A stretch of 41,421 bases of DNA, from contig CAJUOB010000025.1 in the NCBI GenBank assembly GCA_910587915.1, positions 1 to 41,421 of the forward strand, read 5' to 3'. A program made the position numbers and the translations under genes. How positions within the stretch are numbered: the stretch's first letter is position 1; each line of letters starts with the position of its first letter. Positions 1 to 8,263 of this stretch are shown here, piece after piece. A model generated the notes under the pieces. The model had not been told where the DNA came from, did no database searches, and worked only from the letters and a program-made list of their open reading frames with translations. The stretch comes from an uncultured Muribaculaceae bacterium. Lineage in GTDB: Bacteria; Bacteroidota; Bacteroidia; Bacteroidales; Muribaculaceae.

Positions 1-125
1 TTTTGGATGTTGTTTTCGGCGCGTTGGCCGTTTACCGTGATGCGCATAAAGACAGGCGACTCGCCATTTTTCAGGACGTTGCGCCGAAGAAAGAATGCCA
101 CACGGAATGAGTCTTTACTTCTCAT
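1..125 (-). CDS. Tyrosine recombinase (integrase), N-terminal fragment cut by window edge
   Basis: The 41 visible residues begin MRSKDSFRVAFFLRRN and continue with a GESPVFMRITVNGQRAE-like strand pattern. This matches the N-terminal arm-DNA-binding domain of Bacteroidetes tyrosine recombinases of transposons and genomic islands. The catalytic domain lies outside the window. The gene starts at the ATG at 125 and reads leftwards, away from the tRNA-Phe at 567-639, the usual arrangement for an element integrated at a tRNA 3' end. The family call rests on the short N-terminus plus the tRNA and repeat context. Confidence 0.72.
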   Translation of the reverse strand, partial: MRSKDSFRVAFFLRRNVLKNGESPVFMRITVNGQRAENNIQ

Positions 126-140
126 AGTTTTTACCTTGTG

Positions 141-463
141 TTGGTGTTTGATGACTTGGTGTAAGTAAATCCCGAGAGGTATATCTTGTAACGTGCTGAA
201 TCATAATCTATAAACGCCGTATAGGTGTAAATTGTTCGCTCTATTCGGTGTAACACTGGATTTACACCTGCGACTCATTTTCGCCACTCGACTTTTTCTC
301 GAAAAATTCACCCTCCATGTCAATCTTCTTGTTAATGTTCACTCGAAATGAGCGACATTCACCATCAAGGCAAAATGATGTAAAATGCGGAATATCAGTT
401 TGGTATGATAACAACTGGTGGAGCAAGTCGGTGTAATATTTATCTCCACCAAATCTACACCTG
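141..463. repeat. Array of GGTGTAA repeats, putative integrase arm-type sites
   Basis: The 441 bases between the integrase start and tRNA-Phe hold no convincing gene but contain a heptamer in both orientations. GGTGTAA occurs at 158-164, 224-230, 247-253 and 430-436. TTACACC occurs at 262-268, a one-mismatch copy CTACACC at 455-461, and a weaker GGTGTTT at 143-149. Two of the copies form inverted pairs (247-268 and 430-461), each ending in TACACCTG. Short repeated sites between an integrase gene and its tRNA attachment site are the expected form of arm-type binding sites. The function is inferred. Confidence 0.55.
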
Positions 464-511
464 CCGATTTCATCATTTTTCCGCATTCTGCGCTACCCCT
501 AAAATGAGAAA

Positions 512-540
512 AACACCGAATATCATTGATATTCAGTGTT
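512..540 (-). terminator. Hairpin downstream of tRNA-Phe
   Basis: The arms AACAC(C)GAATATC and GATATTC(A)GTGTT pair around a three-base loop, with one mismatch. The hairpin sits 27 bases beyond the tRNA-Phe 3' end and is flanked by short A and T runs, so it can terminate in either direction. It may belong to the element side of the att junction. Confidence 0.55.
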
Positions 541-566
541 TTATCTTCTCCTAAAATTTGGGTTCG

Positions 567-639
567 TGGTGCCACCAGGAATCGAACCGGGGACACAAGG
601 ATTTTCAGTCCTTTGCTCTACCAACTGAGCTATGGCACC
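567..639 (-). tRNA. tRNA-Phe (GAA)
   Basis: This is a complete 73-nt cloverleaf on the minus strand. The acceptor GGTGCCA pairs with TGGCACC and the discriminator is A. The anticodon stem AAGGA/TCCTT holds loop CTGAAAA with anticodon GAA, and the T-arm is CCGGTTCGATTCCTGG-like. CCA is not encoded. The 3' end faces the integrase gene at 1-125, so it is the probable attachment site of the neighbouring element, which left the tRNA intact. Confidence 0.96.
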
Positions 640-763
640 TCTTTTGCCCTTTTGCGCTGCAAAGTTACGGCGTTTTTTTGGTCTGTGCAAATTTTTGGAG
701 AACTTTTTTGCAATTATTTTGCTGGATTTTTGGTATGTGTTTGTAATGCAGGCTTTTGCGGGT

Positions 764-1375
764 TTAGATTTTTTTGCCGGGTCTTTCGATTATTGCAGAG
801 GCAAGGGTGTCGGCTACGTGAATCAGGCCGGGGAGTGGAGTGTTGCGGTGGGCCTGACGATAGAATTTTTCGTCATCACGCGATAGGTTCCATGGGCCCA
901 TGTGCCACCGGATGGCGCACATTTCGTCTTCTGAAAGATCGATTCCGGAGCGTAGCAGCATTATTACTGATTTCTCACCGTGGCCGATGGGGAAATTTTC
1001 ATCGTGTATCTCGTATGTTTCGACTTCTTCAAAAATGCCGATTTCGTTGCGTTTTTTGCGTTTTATGCGTTTATAGAAGTCGGTTTTGCATACGTCGTGC
1101 AGGAGTGCGGCCAGTGCGATTGATTCAGGCTGGAGCTGGTCTTCTATGTCGGGTCGGAGCTCTATCATGGATTGACGTGTGGCCATGGCTGCGTCGTATA
1201 CGTTAAGTGAGTGTTCGAGCAAGCCGCCGGGGTATGCGCCGTGTCCCTGTGCTGAGGCCGGAGCTTCGAAGAAGCCGTCTTCTTCGAGATCCTGGAGCAG
1301 GTAGTCGATGTTTTCGCGTTGGGTGTCGAGTAGGATTTTTGAGAATCGTTCTTTGTTTTGTTGGGTATTATCCAT
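764..1375 (-). CDS. HD domain hydrolase
   Basis: This 203-residue protein has the ordered metal ligands of the HD superfamily: a His in GGLLEHSLNVY, the HD pair in LLHDVCK, and further histidines in the HGEKS and RWHMG segments. HD proteins of this type are phosphohydrolases; the substrate cannot be read from the sequence. The start at 1375 (MDNTQQNKERF) is chosen because longer in-frame starts would run into cardiolipin synthase, which ends at 1389. It is the last gene of an apparent minus-strand operon and ends 124 bases before tRNA-Phe. Proteins of this shape are often annotated as hydrolases or HDIG-domain proteins. Confidence 0.85.
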   Translation of the reverse strand: MDNTQQNKERFSKILLDTQRENIDYLLQDLEEDGFFEAPASAQGHGAYPGGLLEHSLNVYDAAMATRQSMIELRPDIEDQLQPESIALAALLHDVCKTDFYKRIKRKKRNEIGIFEEVETYEIHDENFPIGHGEKSVIMLLRSGIDLSEDEMCAIRWHMGPWNLSRDDEKFYRQAHRNTPLPGLIHVADTLASAIIERPGKKI

Positions 1376-1388
1376 TGTTGAGATTATT

Positions 1389-2852
1389 TTACAGTACAGG
1401 GCTGAGGAGTCTGAGAATGGATTCTGCTGTTTTGTCGGAGAGGGGACGACGGCGCCATTTTGCGGGTTGTATTCGATGGCTTTCGGCGAGGTCTGCTTTG
1501 AATATTTCAAGCATTCTGGCTGTCATTTCGGTGCTGTAGAAGAAGAGATTTGATTCGAAGTTATAGTCGAAGCTTCGGAAATCGAAGTTTGTAGATCCTA
1601 TGGTGGTTATTTCATCGTCTACAATCATTAGTTTGGAGTGCAGCATGCCTTTGTCGTACATGTATATTTTTATTCCTGATTTGAGGCATTCCGATATGTA
1701 CGATGCCGATGCTTTAGTGAGCATCCAGGAGTCGCCTTTGCGCGGGATAATGATTCTTACGTCGACATGCGCGAGTGCTGCTGTCTGTAATGCCTTCAGG
1801 ATTGCTTCGTCGGGAAGGAAGTATGGTGTCTGGATAAATACTCTCCGGCGGGCATTGACTATGGCTTTGTGGAATGCAAGTGCTATGTTGGACCATTGTG
1901 ACATTGGTCCGGAGTTGAGCAACTGCATGCCTACGTTTTTTATTGCGGTTGTATTTGCTGTGGGGGCGGGAAGGACGGGAATTTCGTCGAGGTCGATCAG
2001 GCCACGACCCATGAAATTCCAGTCGACGGCGAATGAATACTGGAGGGCCTGTACTATCGGGCCTGTGACACGTGTGTGGGTGTCGCGCCAGGATTCGAAT
2101 TTACCTCCGTCGATATATCTGTCGGCGATATTCATGCCACCGATATAAGCCACATTTCCATCGATGACGCATATTTTGCGGTGGTTGCGCCAGTTCACTC
2201 GGGTGCCAAGCAGTGGGAAGGAGACTTCGAAGAACGGGTAGGCATCGACGCCTTGTGCGCGTAGTTTTTTGAAGAAACGAGCTTTCACGCTGAATGAGCC
2301 TACGTGGTCGTATATGAGTCGCACTTTGACTCCTTCTTTCACTTTTTTTATTAATGCGTCGGCGATCTTGCGTCCGATTATGTCGTCGTTGAAGATGTAG
2401 TATTCGAGATTGATGGAATGCTTGGCATTTGTGATGTCCTGTATCAGCGAGTCGAATTTGGCTTTGCCGTTGGTAAAGATCTCGACGGTGTTGGCGGCAT
2501 ATAGCTGAGCTCCCGACAGAGATCTGCCGAGATTCACCTGTGCGGTGGCTTCGGGTGATAGTCCGATGTCGCGTGGGTGAATGTGGGTGTGTTTTTCGCC
2601 TTTGCGCAGCTTGCGGCGGTTTCGCCGCGATATCATGCGTTTATTTTTTATATTCCGCCCGAAGAATATATACAGGATAAGGCCAACTACAGGCAGTAAC
2701 AGTAAAACCGTTACCCAGGCCAAGGATTTGACCGGATTACGGTTTTCAGAAAGTATTACAGCGATGATGACCAGTGTTGAGCCCAGAGCGACTGCGGCGA
2801 AGCTTTTTGCAAGCCAGCCTGAGTCGAAAAATGCTTGAAGGGCTTCGGTCAT
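1389..2852 (-). CDS. cls: Cardiolipin synthase, phospholipase D family
   Basis: The 487-residue protein has two N-terminal membrane segments (about 17-34 and 44-64). It has two HKD phospholipase D motifs, the first starting at His224 (HRKICVIDG) and the second at His405 (HSKLMIVDD), each followed by the GG or GS that completes the active site. This is the bacterial ClsA architecture and length. It joins two phosphatidylglycerol molecules into cardiolipin and glycerol at the inner membrane. The pRiA4b-like gene lies 52 bases upstream and the HD hydrolase begins 13 bases downstream, so all three are likely co-transcribed. Motifs and length leave little doubt about the family. Confidence 0.93.
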   Translation of the reverse strand: MTEALQAFFDSGWLAKSFAAVALGSTLVIIAVILSENRNPVKSLAWVTVLLLLPVVGLILYIFFGRNIKNKRMISRRNRRKLRKGEKHTHIHPRDIGLSPEATAQVNLGRSLSGAQLYAANTVEIFTNGKAKFDSLIQDITNAKHSINLEYYIFNDDIIGRKIADALIKKVKEGVKVRLIYDHVGSFSVKARFFKKLRAQGVDAYPFFEVSFPLLGTRVNWRNHRKICVIDGNVAYIGGMNIADRYIDGGKFESWRDTHTRVTGPIVQALQYSFAVDWNFMGRGLIDLDEIPVLPAPTANTTAIKNVGMQLLNSGPMSQWSNIALAFHKAIVNARRRVFIQTPYFLPDEAILKALQTAALAHVDVRIIIPRKGDSWMLTKASASYISECLKSGIKIYMYDKGMLHSKLMIVDDEITTIGSTNFDFRSFDYNFESNLFFYSTEMTARMLEIFKADLAESHRIQPAKWRRRPLSDKTAESILRLLSPVL

Positions 2853-2904
2853 GTTTTTTCTGTGAGTAGGGGAGGGGAGAGGCGCATTTTGTATGTGTAT
2901 GGGT

Positions 2905-3456
2905 TTAGTTCTCGAAGGTCATTTCGTCGAAACCCTCTGCGTCAAACTCATCCGCATTATATTCCTGATCGCCGTAGAAGTCTTCGTCGAGATCGGCGGC
3001 TGATACGGAAGCCTGCTTGGCGTCTATCTTTGCATCGAACTCGTCGAGGTCCATTATTTCCTGTGGTGCTTGTCCGAGCGAAAGTGAGCAGAAGGGGTCT
3101 TTCAGTGAGCGGCCGGTTACCATCTCGGTCATTTCAATGAAGAAAGCACGGTCGGTCATATAGTCGAAAACGTAGAGGAGTTTTTGGCCTTCGTCGTCGA
3201 TGAAGTCGCTCAGCACGCTTTCATCCATGAGCCATACGTCCTGATCATCGTCGCTTCCCATGTCTTCGAATGTTATTTCCTTTTCTTTCTCCCAATTTCT
3301 GTCGCAGAGAAAGAATGAGCTCATCTGGCCTTTGTCGTAGCCTACCGACTCGCATATAGCGTTTTTGAGGTCGAGGAAAGTGGATGTTCCGTCGATTTTG
3401 ATTTCTCGTTTGAAGTTGTCGACTTCGTCGGATACAATGCGGAATGTAAATATCAT
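2905..3456 (-). CDS. pRiA4b ORF-3-like (IS1096 passenger TnpR-like) family protein
   Basis: The protein has 183 residues. The N-terminal half (MIFTFRIVSDEVDNFKREI, then LDLKNAICESVGYDKGQMSSFF) matches the plasmid pRiA4b ORF-3-like fold, which is common in Bacteroidetes chromosomes and has no established function. The C-terminal third is very acidic (repeated DE, DAEGFDE). Despite the transposon-derived family name, nothing nearby suggests mobility. It is the first gene of the minus-strand run leading into cls and the HD hydrolase. Upstream, TAACTTCG at the start of its leader resembles a -7 element with one mismatch. Confidence 0.78.
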   Translation of the reverse strand: MIFTFRIVSDEVDNFKREIKIDGTSTFLDLKNAICESVGYDKGQMSSFFLCDRNWEKEKEITFEDMGSDDDQDVWLMDESVLSDFIDDEGQKLLYVFDYMTDRAFFIEMTEMVTGRSLKDPFCSLSLGQAPQEIMDLDEFDAKIDAKQASVSAADLDEDFYGDQEYNADEFDAEGFDEMTFEN

Positions 3457-3580
3457 ATCTGTGTGGTGTTTTCGGTTGTTGTTAAGGTTGGGGGTAACCT
3501 TGGTTTTGATATTGCGAAGTTAATAACAATTGAATGAATTTTGCAATAGTTGCGTGCATTTTTTATGGTGTGGACTTACG

Positions 3581-3616
3581 AAAAAAGTCGCGACATGGCC
3601 CGTGGCGCATGTCGCG
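3581..3616 (-). terminator. Rho-independent terminator of dnaA
   Basis: On the minus strand CGCGACATG and CATGTCGCG form a perfect 9-bp stem around a GC-rich 10-nt loop (arms at 3589-3597 and 3608-3616), followed by ACTTTTTT. It lies 47 bases after the dnaA stop and insulates dnaA from the gene at 2905-3456. Confidence 0.88.
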
Positions 3617-3662
3617 TATGCATGGTTGCTCTCAGAGAGCATCTGTAAGTCCCTTGTTATTG

Positions 3663-5051
3663 TCAGTTGGCGTTGATTGCAGCCTCGATTGCGTCGATGT
3701 CGGCTGCGAGTTTTTTCTCTGTGGCAATCCGGTCTTCGATTGTGTTGCAGGCGTAGATTACGGTGGCATGTGTCCTGTCAATTTTATGCCCGATTGTCGT
3801 CAATGGCATTTTGCCGATTTTCTTGGCCAGATACATCACTATCTGACGGGCGTCGGATACCTCGCGTTTGCGGCTTTTGGTGAAAAGCAAGTCGGGGCAT
3901 ATATTGTAGTGCGAGGCAACGGCTTCGGTGATCATCTCGAAATTTATCTGCCGACGCTTGATCTTGATGGCGTTCGACATTACACGGCGTGCCAGATCGA
4001 GAGATATCTCGCGGTTGAGGACTGTGGCATGAGCCATCAGCGACACAACGATGCCTTCGAGTTCTCGTACGCTCTGTGTGACGTTAGAAGCTATATATTC
4101 GGTCACTTCGCCGGGAATGGCAAGGCCATCCTGCTCTGCTTTCAACTTGAGCACATCGCGGCGCAATGTGATGTCCGGACGCTCGAGTTCTACCTGCATT
4201 CCCCACTTGAATCGGCTCAATAGGCGGGCTTCAAAACCTTCCATCTCGGCAGGTGCACAGTCGCTCGACATTATTATTTGGCGGTCGTGCTGGTGCAGGT
4301 GGTTGAAAATATGGAAGAAGGTGTTCTGAGTGCCGGGCATGTTCTGCAGATCCTGTATGTCGTCGATGATGAGGCAGTCGATGCTCTGGTAGAAATGGAA
4401 GAAGCTGTTGATGTTCTTGGCGGCGGCGGCGGTATACTGGCTTTGGAACAGACGGGCTGTGACATACAATACTCTTGCATGTGGATTGCGTTCCTTTATA
4501 CGTATGCCAATGGCCTGTATCAGGTGTGTTTTTCCTACACCGGAAGGGCCGAATACAAAGAGAGGGTTAAATGTTTTGAGCGACGGATTGTCGCCAATAG
4601 CCATACCAATGGAGCGTGCTATCTTATTGCTGTCGCTTGAGCAGTAGTTCTCGAAAGTGTAGCGCGGGTTGAGCTGCGGATCAAAGTCCTGTGTGTCGGG
4701 CTGCTTGAACGGGTTGGCCGGTTGAGCCTTTACCTGAGCGAGGATTGTCGGGGATGAGCCGGCGCTTTTTTGGTCGATTAACGAACTATTGTCGCTCTGG
4801 ATTACACGGAAGCGGTAATACAATTGCACTCCGTCGCCATACACTTTGCGTATACCTGCGCGGAGCACTCCTTGATGGCGCTCTTCAAGTTGGTCAGCAA
4901 AGAACGATGACTGCACCGTGAGCACGAGACGACCGTCGGCATAACTTTCAGAGGTTATGTCGCGGAACCAGGTGTCGTATTGTTCGGTCGTTATGTTGTC
5001 TTTGATAAAGCGACAACACTTGGCCCAAAGTTCTTGGTGAGTCAGTTCCAT
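3663..5051 (-). CDS. dnaA: Chromosomal replication initiator DnaA
   Basis: The 462-residue protein has domain I at 1-80, a short linker, and an AAA+ domain with Walker A GPSGVGKTHL (168-177) and Walker B LIIDD (D230, D231). Sensor and arginine-finger segments follow (SRFKWGMQVELERPD), then a C-terminal helix-turn-helix signature RTHATVIYACNTI that binds DnaA boxes. It binds oriC and melts it with ATP. The gene is transcribed alone: it has its own promoter (5079-5110) and terminator (3581-3616). I see no DnaA-box cluster nearby, so oriC is probably not adjacent, and dnaN is absent. Confidence 0.97.
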   Translation of the reverse strand: MELTHQELWAKCCRFIKDNITTEQYDTWFRDITSESYADGRLVLTVQSSFFADQLEERHQGVLRAGIRKVYGDGVQLYYRFRVIQSDNSSLIDQKSAGSSPTILAQVKAQPANPFKQPDTQDFDPQLNPRYTFENYCSSDSNKIARSIGMAIGDNPSLKTFNPLFVFGPSGVGKTHLIQAIGIRIKERNPHARVLYVTARLFQSQYTAAAAKNINSFFHFYQSIDCLIIDDIQDLQNMPGTQNTFFHIFNHLHQHDRQIIMSSDCAPAEMEGFEARLLSRFKWGMQVELERPDITLRRDVLKLKAEQDGLAIPGEVTEYIASNVTQSVRELEGIVVSLMAHATVLNREISLDLARRVMSNAIKIKRRQINFEMITEAVASHYNICPDLLFTKSRKREVSDARQIVMYLAKKIGKMPLTTIGHKIDRTHATVIYACNTIEDRIATEKKLAADIDAIEAAINAN

Positions 5052-5078
5052 TTAAGAAATTCGGTGATTTTGCGGATA

Positions 5079-5110
5079 CAAAATTCCGATAAAAAATTGT
5101 AAAAAACAAA
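5079..5110 (-). promoter_or_regulatory. dnaA promoter, Bacteroidetes type
   Basis: On the minus strand TTTG (5110-5107), a 20-nt spacer, then GAATTTTG (5086-5079) matches the TTTG-N(19-21)-TAnnTTTG consensus with one mismatch. The -7 element ends 27 bases before the dnaA ATG. Confidence 0.6.
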
Positions 5111-5254
5111 TGGCGGAAATATTTGCAAAAATCATTCCGGGCGTAATGCGTTTTATTTCAGTATTTTATGTCGCTAGCACGATTGTGGCTGCCGTAGTTC
5201 CTTGAAAAGGATGTGTAAAATGTTATAATATAGTATATTACTTTCATTGCAATA

Positions 5255-5284
5255 GCGGAGCAACCTATCTATAGGATGCTCCGC
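5255..5284. terminator. Strong hairpin between mlaD-like gene and dnaA
   Basis: GCGGAGCA and TGCTCCGC pair at the base, and CCTAT/ATAGG pair inside. There is no clear U-run on the minus strand, where transcription from 5352-6251 would arrive. The 300-base gap 5052-5351 holds this hairpin, the palindrome at 5325-5349 and the dnaA promoter, but no gene. Confidence 0.5.
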
Positions 5285-5324
5285 CGCTTTGATTTTAATC
5301 GCGCTTTAGATGCGCGAAATTGTT

Positions 5325-5349
5325 CTTATTTAGAATGATTCTAAATAAG
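5325..5349. repeat. Perfect 25-nt palindrome after the MCE gene
   Basis: CTTATTTAGAAT, a central G, then ATTCTAAATAAG form two perfect 12-nt arms two bases beyond the stop of the MCE gene. It is AT-rich with no U-run, so it could be an mRNA 3'-end stabiliser or a protein site rather than a simple terminator. Confidence 0.6.
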
Positions 5350-5351
5350 GT

Positions 5352-6251
5352 TTAGAATACTTTTATATTGATATATCGCTTGGGGTTCTGCTTTATGTCT
5401 ACGAAGAGCGAGTCGAGCGACACAATGGTAGCGTTGATATTATCGTAGAGTGCCGGATCGCTGGTGAGTTTGCCGATAGAGGAGTTCGGATCATTGAGTT
5501 TCTCAGACAGTGCTTTGAGGTTGGCCATTGTCGCCTGTATGTCGAGAGCGATGGAGTCGACGGGGACATCCCGAAGTCGGCCGCTTACGGCTGCCAGGTC
5601 GCCGGTTATTGTATCCACATTCTGGGTGATGCTGCGGATATCACCTGTTATAGGCTTCAGGTTTGCAGTTACGGCACTGAGCGACTTCATGGTTGCATTC
5701 AGTTCCATGGTTATGTCGTCGAGCCGTGTCACACTTTGGTGAAGTGCCGGGTTGGCGGTAAGTGCGTTGAGATTTGTTAGCAAAGAGTCGATTTTGGGCA
5801 TTATCGAACCCATTGCCGGCATAAGATTTTCCGACAGGCCTGCCATCATGCTTGGCTTTACAGCTCCCGGCACAGTGTCGCCCACATTATAGAATGTAGG
5901 GCTATTGGCCAGTTCGAGTGTTATGGATGCTGTGCCGAGCAGGTCGGCCGACAGTGTGGCTTTTGTTCCGGTGGGAAGTTTGAGCGACTTGTCGAGACTC
6001 ATTTCCACAATCACGTTGCCGGGATGATTATAGTCGTACTGGATGCTGCGCACTATGCCTACTTTGAAGCCATTCAGATTCACGGGTGCAGACTGCGCGA
6101 GGCCTTCTACATTATTATATACGGAGTAGTAATAGTTGGCCGCCTTGAAAAGATTCACACCTTTGAGGAAGTTTATTCCGAAAAATAGAATGAGCATGGC
6201 CACTATTACCAGCAGCCCTATGATTACTTCTTTGCGTAATATTGATTTCAT
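5352..6251 (-). CDS. mlaD: MCE/MlaD family lipid-transport protein
   Basis: This 299-residue protein starts with a cytoplasmic KEV and one membrane helix (about 8-28, VIIGLLVIVAMLILFFGINF). An MCE domain (about 37-115) follows with the ALSADLLGTASI-type core, and then a long helical C-terminal region rich in T, L and D. This is the Bacteroidetes MlaD layout: an inner-membrane anchored hexamer that moves phospholipids across the periplasm with an MlaE/MlaF transporter. MlaE and MlaF are not in the window. It starts 11 bases after the amidase stop, so the two envelope genes form an operon. The gene symbol is by family only. Confidence 0.85.
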   Translation of the reverse strand: MKSILRKEVIIGLLVIVAMLILFFGINFLKGVNLFKAANYYYSVYNNVEGLAQSAPVNLNGFKVGIVRSIQYDYNHPGNVIVEMSLDKSLKLPTGTKATLSADLLGTASITLELANSPTFYNVGDTVPGAVKPSMMAGLSENLMPAMGSIMPKIDSLLTNLNALTANPALHQSVTRLDDITMELNATMKSLSAVTANLKPITGDIRSITQNVDTITGDLAAVSGRLRDVPVDSIALDIQATMANLKALSEKLNDPNSSIGKLTSDPALYDNINATIVSLDSLFVDIKQNPKRYINIKVF

Positions 6252-6262
6252 TTCCGATGGAA

Positions 6263-7078
6263 TTATTTATTTCTGAATTTTGTCCGGTAAGCCATTATGG
6301 CATCGAAAATCGCCTTGGCGCATTTGGCGCGTCCTTTATCAGAGGCCAGGAAGCGCTCGGCGGCCGGATTGCATATGAAATCGAGCTCTACGAGCACCGA
6401 CGGCATTTTTGTGGCCCATAGTACAAGGAAGCCCGCCTGAAGGACACCTTTGTCGGCACGTCCGGCTTGGTCGACAAGGCGGCTCTGTATCATCGAGGCT
6501 GCTTCCACGCTTTGTGCCATATGCCGGTTCTGGTCGAGTTCGAATATGATGTAGGATTCGCTCATGGCCGGGTCGAAGCCTTGGTATGTCTCGGTATAGT
6601 CTTCTTCGAGTTCTATTACACCATTCTCCCGCATGGCGACGGCAAGATTGGCGTCGCTTTTATGAAGTCCGACAGTGTACACCGATGCTCCGTGCACCTT
6701 CTCGCGACCGCGGCTTTTTGCTGCCACAGAGTTCACATGAACGCTCACGAAAAGATCGGCGTCGGCATTGTTGGCAATGGAAGCGCGTTCGTCGAGCGGA
6801 ATAAATGTATCATCTTTGCGTGTTAGCAGCGATGCTATTGAGTCCTGTGATTCATCCTTTATCAAGGCTTCGATTTTCTTCACTACATCGAGTACGATGG
6901 TTTTCTCGTTGGTAATCTTGCCTCGGCACCCATAGTCCTTGCCGCCGTGTCCGGCATCAAGAACCACGGTGAATGGCTTTTGGCGTATATCTGCATCGTT
7001 CGCGCCTATTGCTGTCAGTGCAGCGCAAAGCCCGAATACCGCGATCATACATGCTCTATGTAGTGCCAAAATGCTCAT
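6263..7078 (-). CDS. N-acetylmuramoyl-L-alanine amidase (Amidase_3)
   Basis: The 271-residue protein has an N-terminal signal-like hydrophobic segment (10-26) and a zinc amidase domain. Ligands are His44 (VVLDAGHGGKDYG), Glu58 (TNEKT) and His114 (FVSVHVNS), with catalytic Glu231 in PSVLVELDF. The enzyme cleaves the bond between N-acetylmuramic acid and the stem peptide in the periplasm, as AmiC-type enzymes do during septum splitting. No LysM or AMIN targeting domain is present. A TACTTTTG -7 element sits eight bases before the start on the minus strand, and the MCE gene follows closely. Confidence 0.93.
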   Translation of the reverse strand: MSILALHRACMIAVFGLCAALTAIGANDADIRQKPFTVVLDAGHGGKDYGCRGKITNEKTIVLDVVKKIEALIKDESQDSIASLLTRKDDTFIPLDERASIANNADADLFVSVHVNSVAAKSRGREKVHGASVYTVGLHKSDANLAVAMRENGVIELEEDYTETYQGFDPAMSESYIIFELDQNRHMAQSVEAASMIQSRLVDQAGRADKGVLQAGFLVLWATKMPSVLVELDFICNPAAERFLASDKGRAKCAKAIFDAIMAYRTKFRNK

Positions 7079-7085
7079 TTGAGTG

Positions 7086-7167
7086 CAAAAGTACTACTTT
7101 TTTCTGCCATATCACTTGCCTAAAAGTCGAAAAAACATGTTTATTATTCAATTTTCATGTAACTTTG
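7086..7167. promoter_or_regulatory. Divergent promoters, amidase and gldB
   Basis: TACTTTTG on the minus strand (complement of 7086-7093) faces the amidase gene. TAACTTTG on the plus strand (7160-7167) faces gldB. Both match TAnnTTTG; the -33 elements are weak. Confidence 0.55.
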
Positions 7168-7191
7168 TCTCGCTATAGATGTTCTTGAGGT

Positions 7192-8163
7192 ATGATGAGT
7201 AGAATAGCGTTAATTTCAAGCCTTGCGATTGCCTGTGCTTCGTGTGTCAATGGTCGGAATTCGGAGCCGGTGGCTGATGTTGTGCCACTATACGATATAA
7301 TCGGGTCTTTTTCAGCACTTGATGATGCTGCAAAGTCGTGTGCGTTGTCTGATGACAGTGCCGAATTTGCCGCCTTTATGAGTGTGGTGAGCGGTGAGCC
7401 ACTTGATGTATCGCTTGTCGAGTCGTGGGCTTCGTCGAAGGCCGTGGAAGTTTTCACGCCGGTTGTCGACTCTGTGTTCGATGGAGCATCAGTTGCCGGA
7501 GACCTTGGTCATATACTTGCTGCGGCAAAAGACCATGGATTGGAGTTGCCTCGCCGCAGGTATGCAGAGGTTGTCTATGGTCGTCCGGAGTCTATACTGT
7601 TTGTGGATTCTGTCATGCTGATTGCACTCAACCATTATTTAGGCTCAGATTTTGCCGGTTATACTCACCTTCCTCTCTACATGCGCATGGTTAAAACTCC
7701 GTCGATGTTGCCCTACGACATGGCAGAGGCAATCGTCGGTACATCCTATCCTTATCAACCTGCTGCCGGAAGTACCGTTCTTAGCAGGTTGCTCTATGAA
7801 GGTGCGCTTGCTTATGCAAAGGAAAAACTCGTGCGAGGGGCCGATCCGGCGCTTTGCCTCGGATATGCTCCTGAGCAGTATAAATGGCTCGACCATAATG
7901 AAAAAGACATATGGGCAACTATGGTTGCCAAAGGCATACTTTTCGATACGGCCGAAAGTGCCGCTTCGCGCATGGTCGATCCTGCTCCGACTACGCCCGA
8001 CATCGCTCCGGAAGCGCCCGGCCGACTTGGTCGCTTTGTCGGTTACCGGATGGTCAAATCGTATATCGACCACAATCCCGGTCAAGCAGATCTACCCTAT
8101 CTCCTAAGTCCTGAATTTTATAATAATCCGGCTATACTGCAACGTGTGTCCTACAACCCATAG
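7192..8163 (+). CDS. gldB: GldB-like lipoprotein
   Basis: The 323-residue protein has a short signal ending at cysteines in LAIACASCVNG, consistent with a lipoprotein. The body matches the GldB family in order: an N-terminal region (DIIGSFSALDD), RLLYEGALAYAKEKL, GYAPEQYKWLDHNEKDIW, and PGRLGRFVGYRMVKSYIDHNP. GldB is needed for gliding in Flavobacterium, but non-gliding Bacteroidales keep it with an unknown envelope role. The start is at 7192 or 7195 (two consecutive ATG codons); GAGG lies just upstream, an unusually clear ribosome-binding site for this phylum. The thioredoxin-like gene follows after 100 bases. Confidence 0.82.
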   Translation: MMSRIALISSLAIACASCVNGRNSEPVADVVPLYDIIGSFSALDDAAKSCALSDDSAEFAAFMSVVSGEPLDVSLVESWASSKAVEVFTPVVDSVFDGASVAGDLGHILAAAKDHGLELPRRRYAEVVYGRPESILFVDSVMLIALNHYLGSDFAGYTHLPLYMRMVKTPSMLPYDMAEAIVGTSYPYQPAAGSTVLSRLLYEGALAYAKEKLVRGADPALCLGYAPEQYKWLDHNEKDIWATMVAKGILFDTAESAASRMVDPAPTTPDIAPEAPGRLGRFVGYRMVKSYIDHNPGQADLPYLLSPEFYNNPAILQRVSYNP

Positions 8164-8190
8164 GCTGCTCTGATTGTTATATCTATGAGA

Positions 8191-8216
8191 CCGGTAGAGT
8201 TTTAAAACTCTATCCG
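8191..8216. repeat. Inverted repeat between gldB and the thioredoxin-like gene
   Basis: CCGG, then TAGAGTTTT and AAAACTCTA, then CCGG form a near-perfect palindrome with a single unpaired T. No U-run follows, so a terminator or processing site is possible but unproven. Confidence 0.45.
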
Positions 8217-8263
8217 GCATCTACCTTTTGGCGCTCTCCGGCAGACGCCTTAAATAAAACGAT

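Noticed and set aside
262..596. Minus-strand short frames between integrase and tRNA-Phe
   Set aside because: They span repeated arm-site candidates and the tRNA terminator, with no protein-like composition.
3534..4223. Long plus-strand frame antisense to the 3' half of dnaA
   Set aside because: It overlaps the dnaA terminator and coding region; composition is Cys- and His-rich as in shadow frames.
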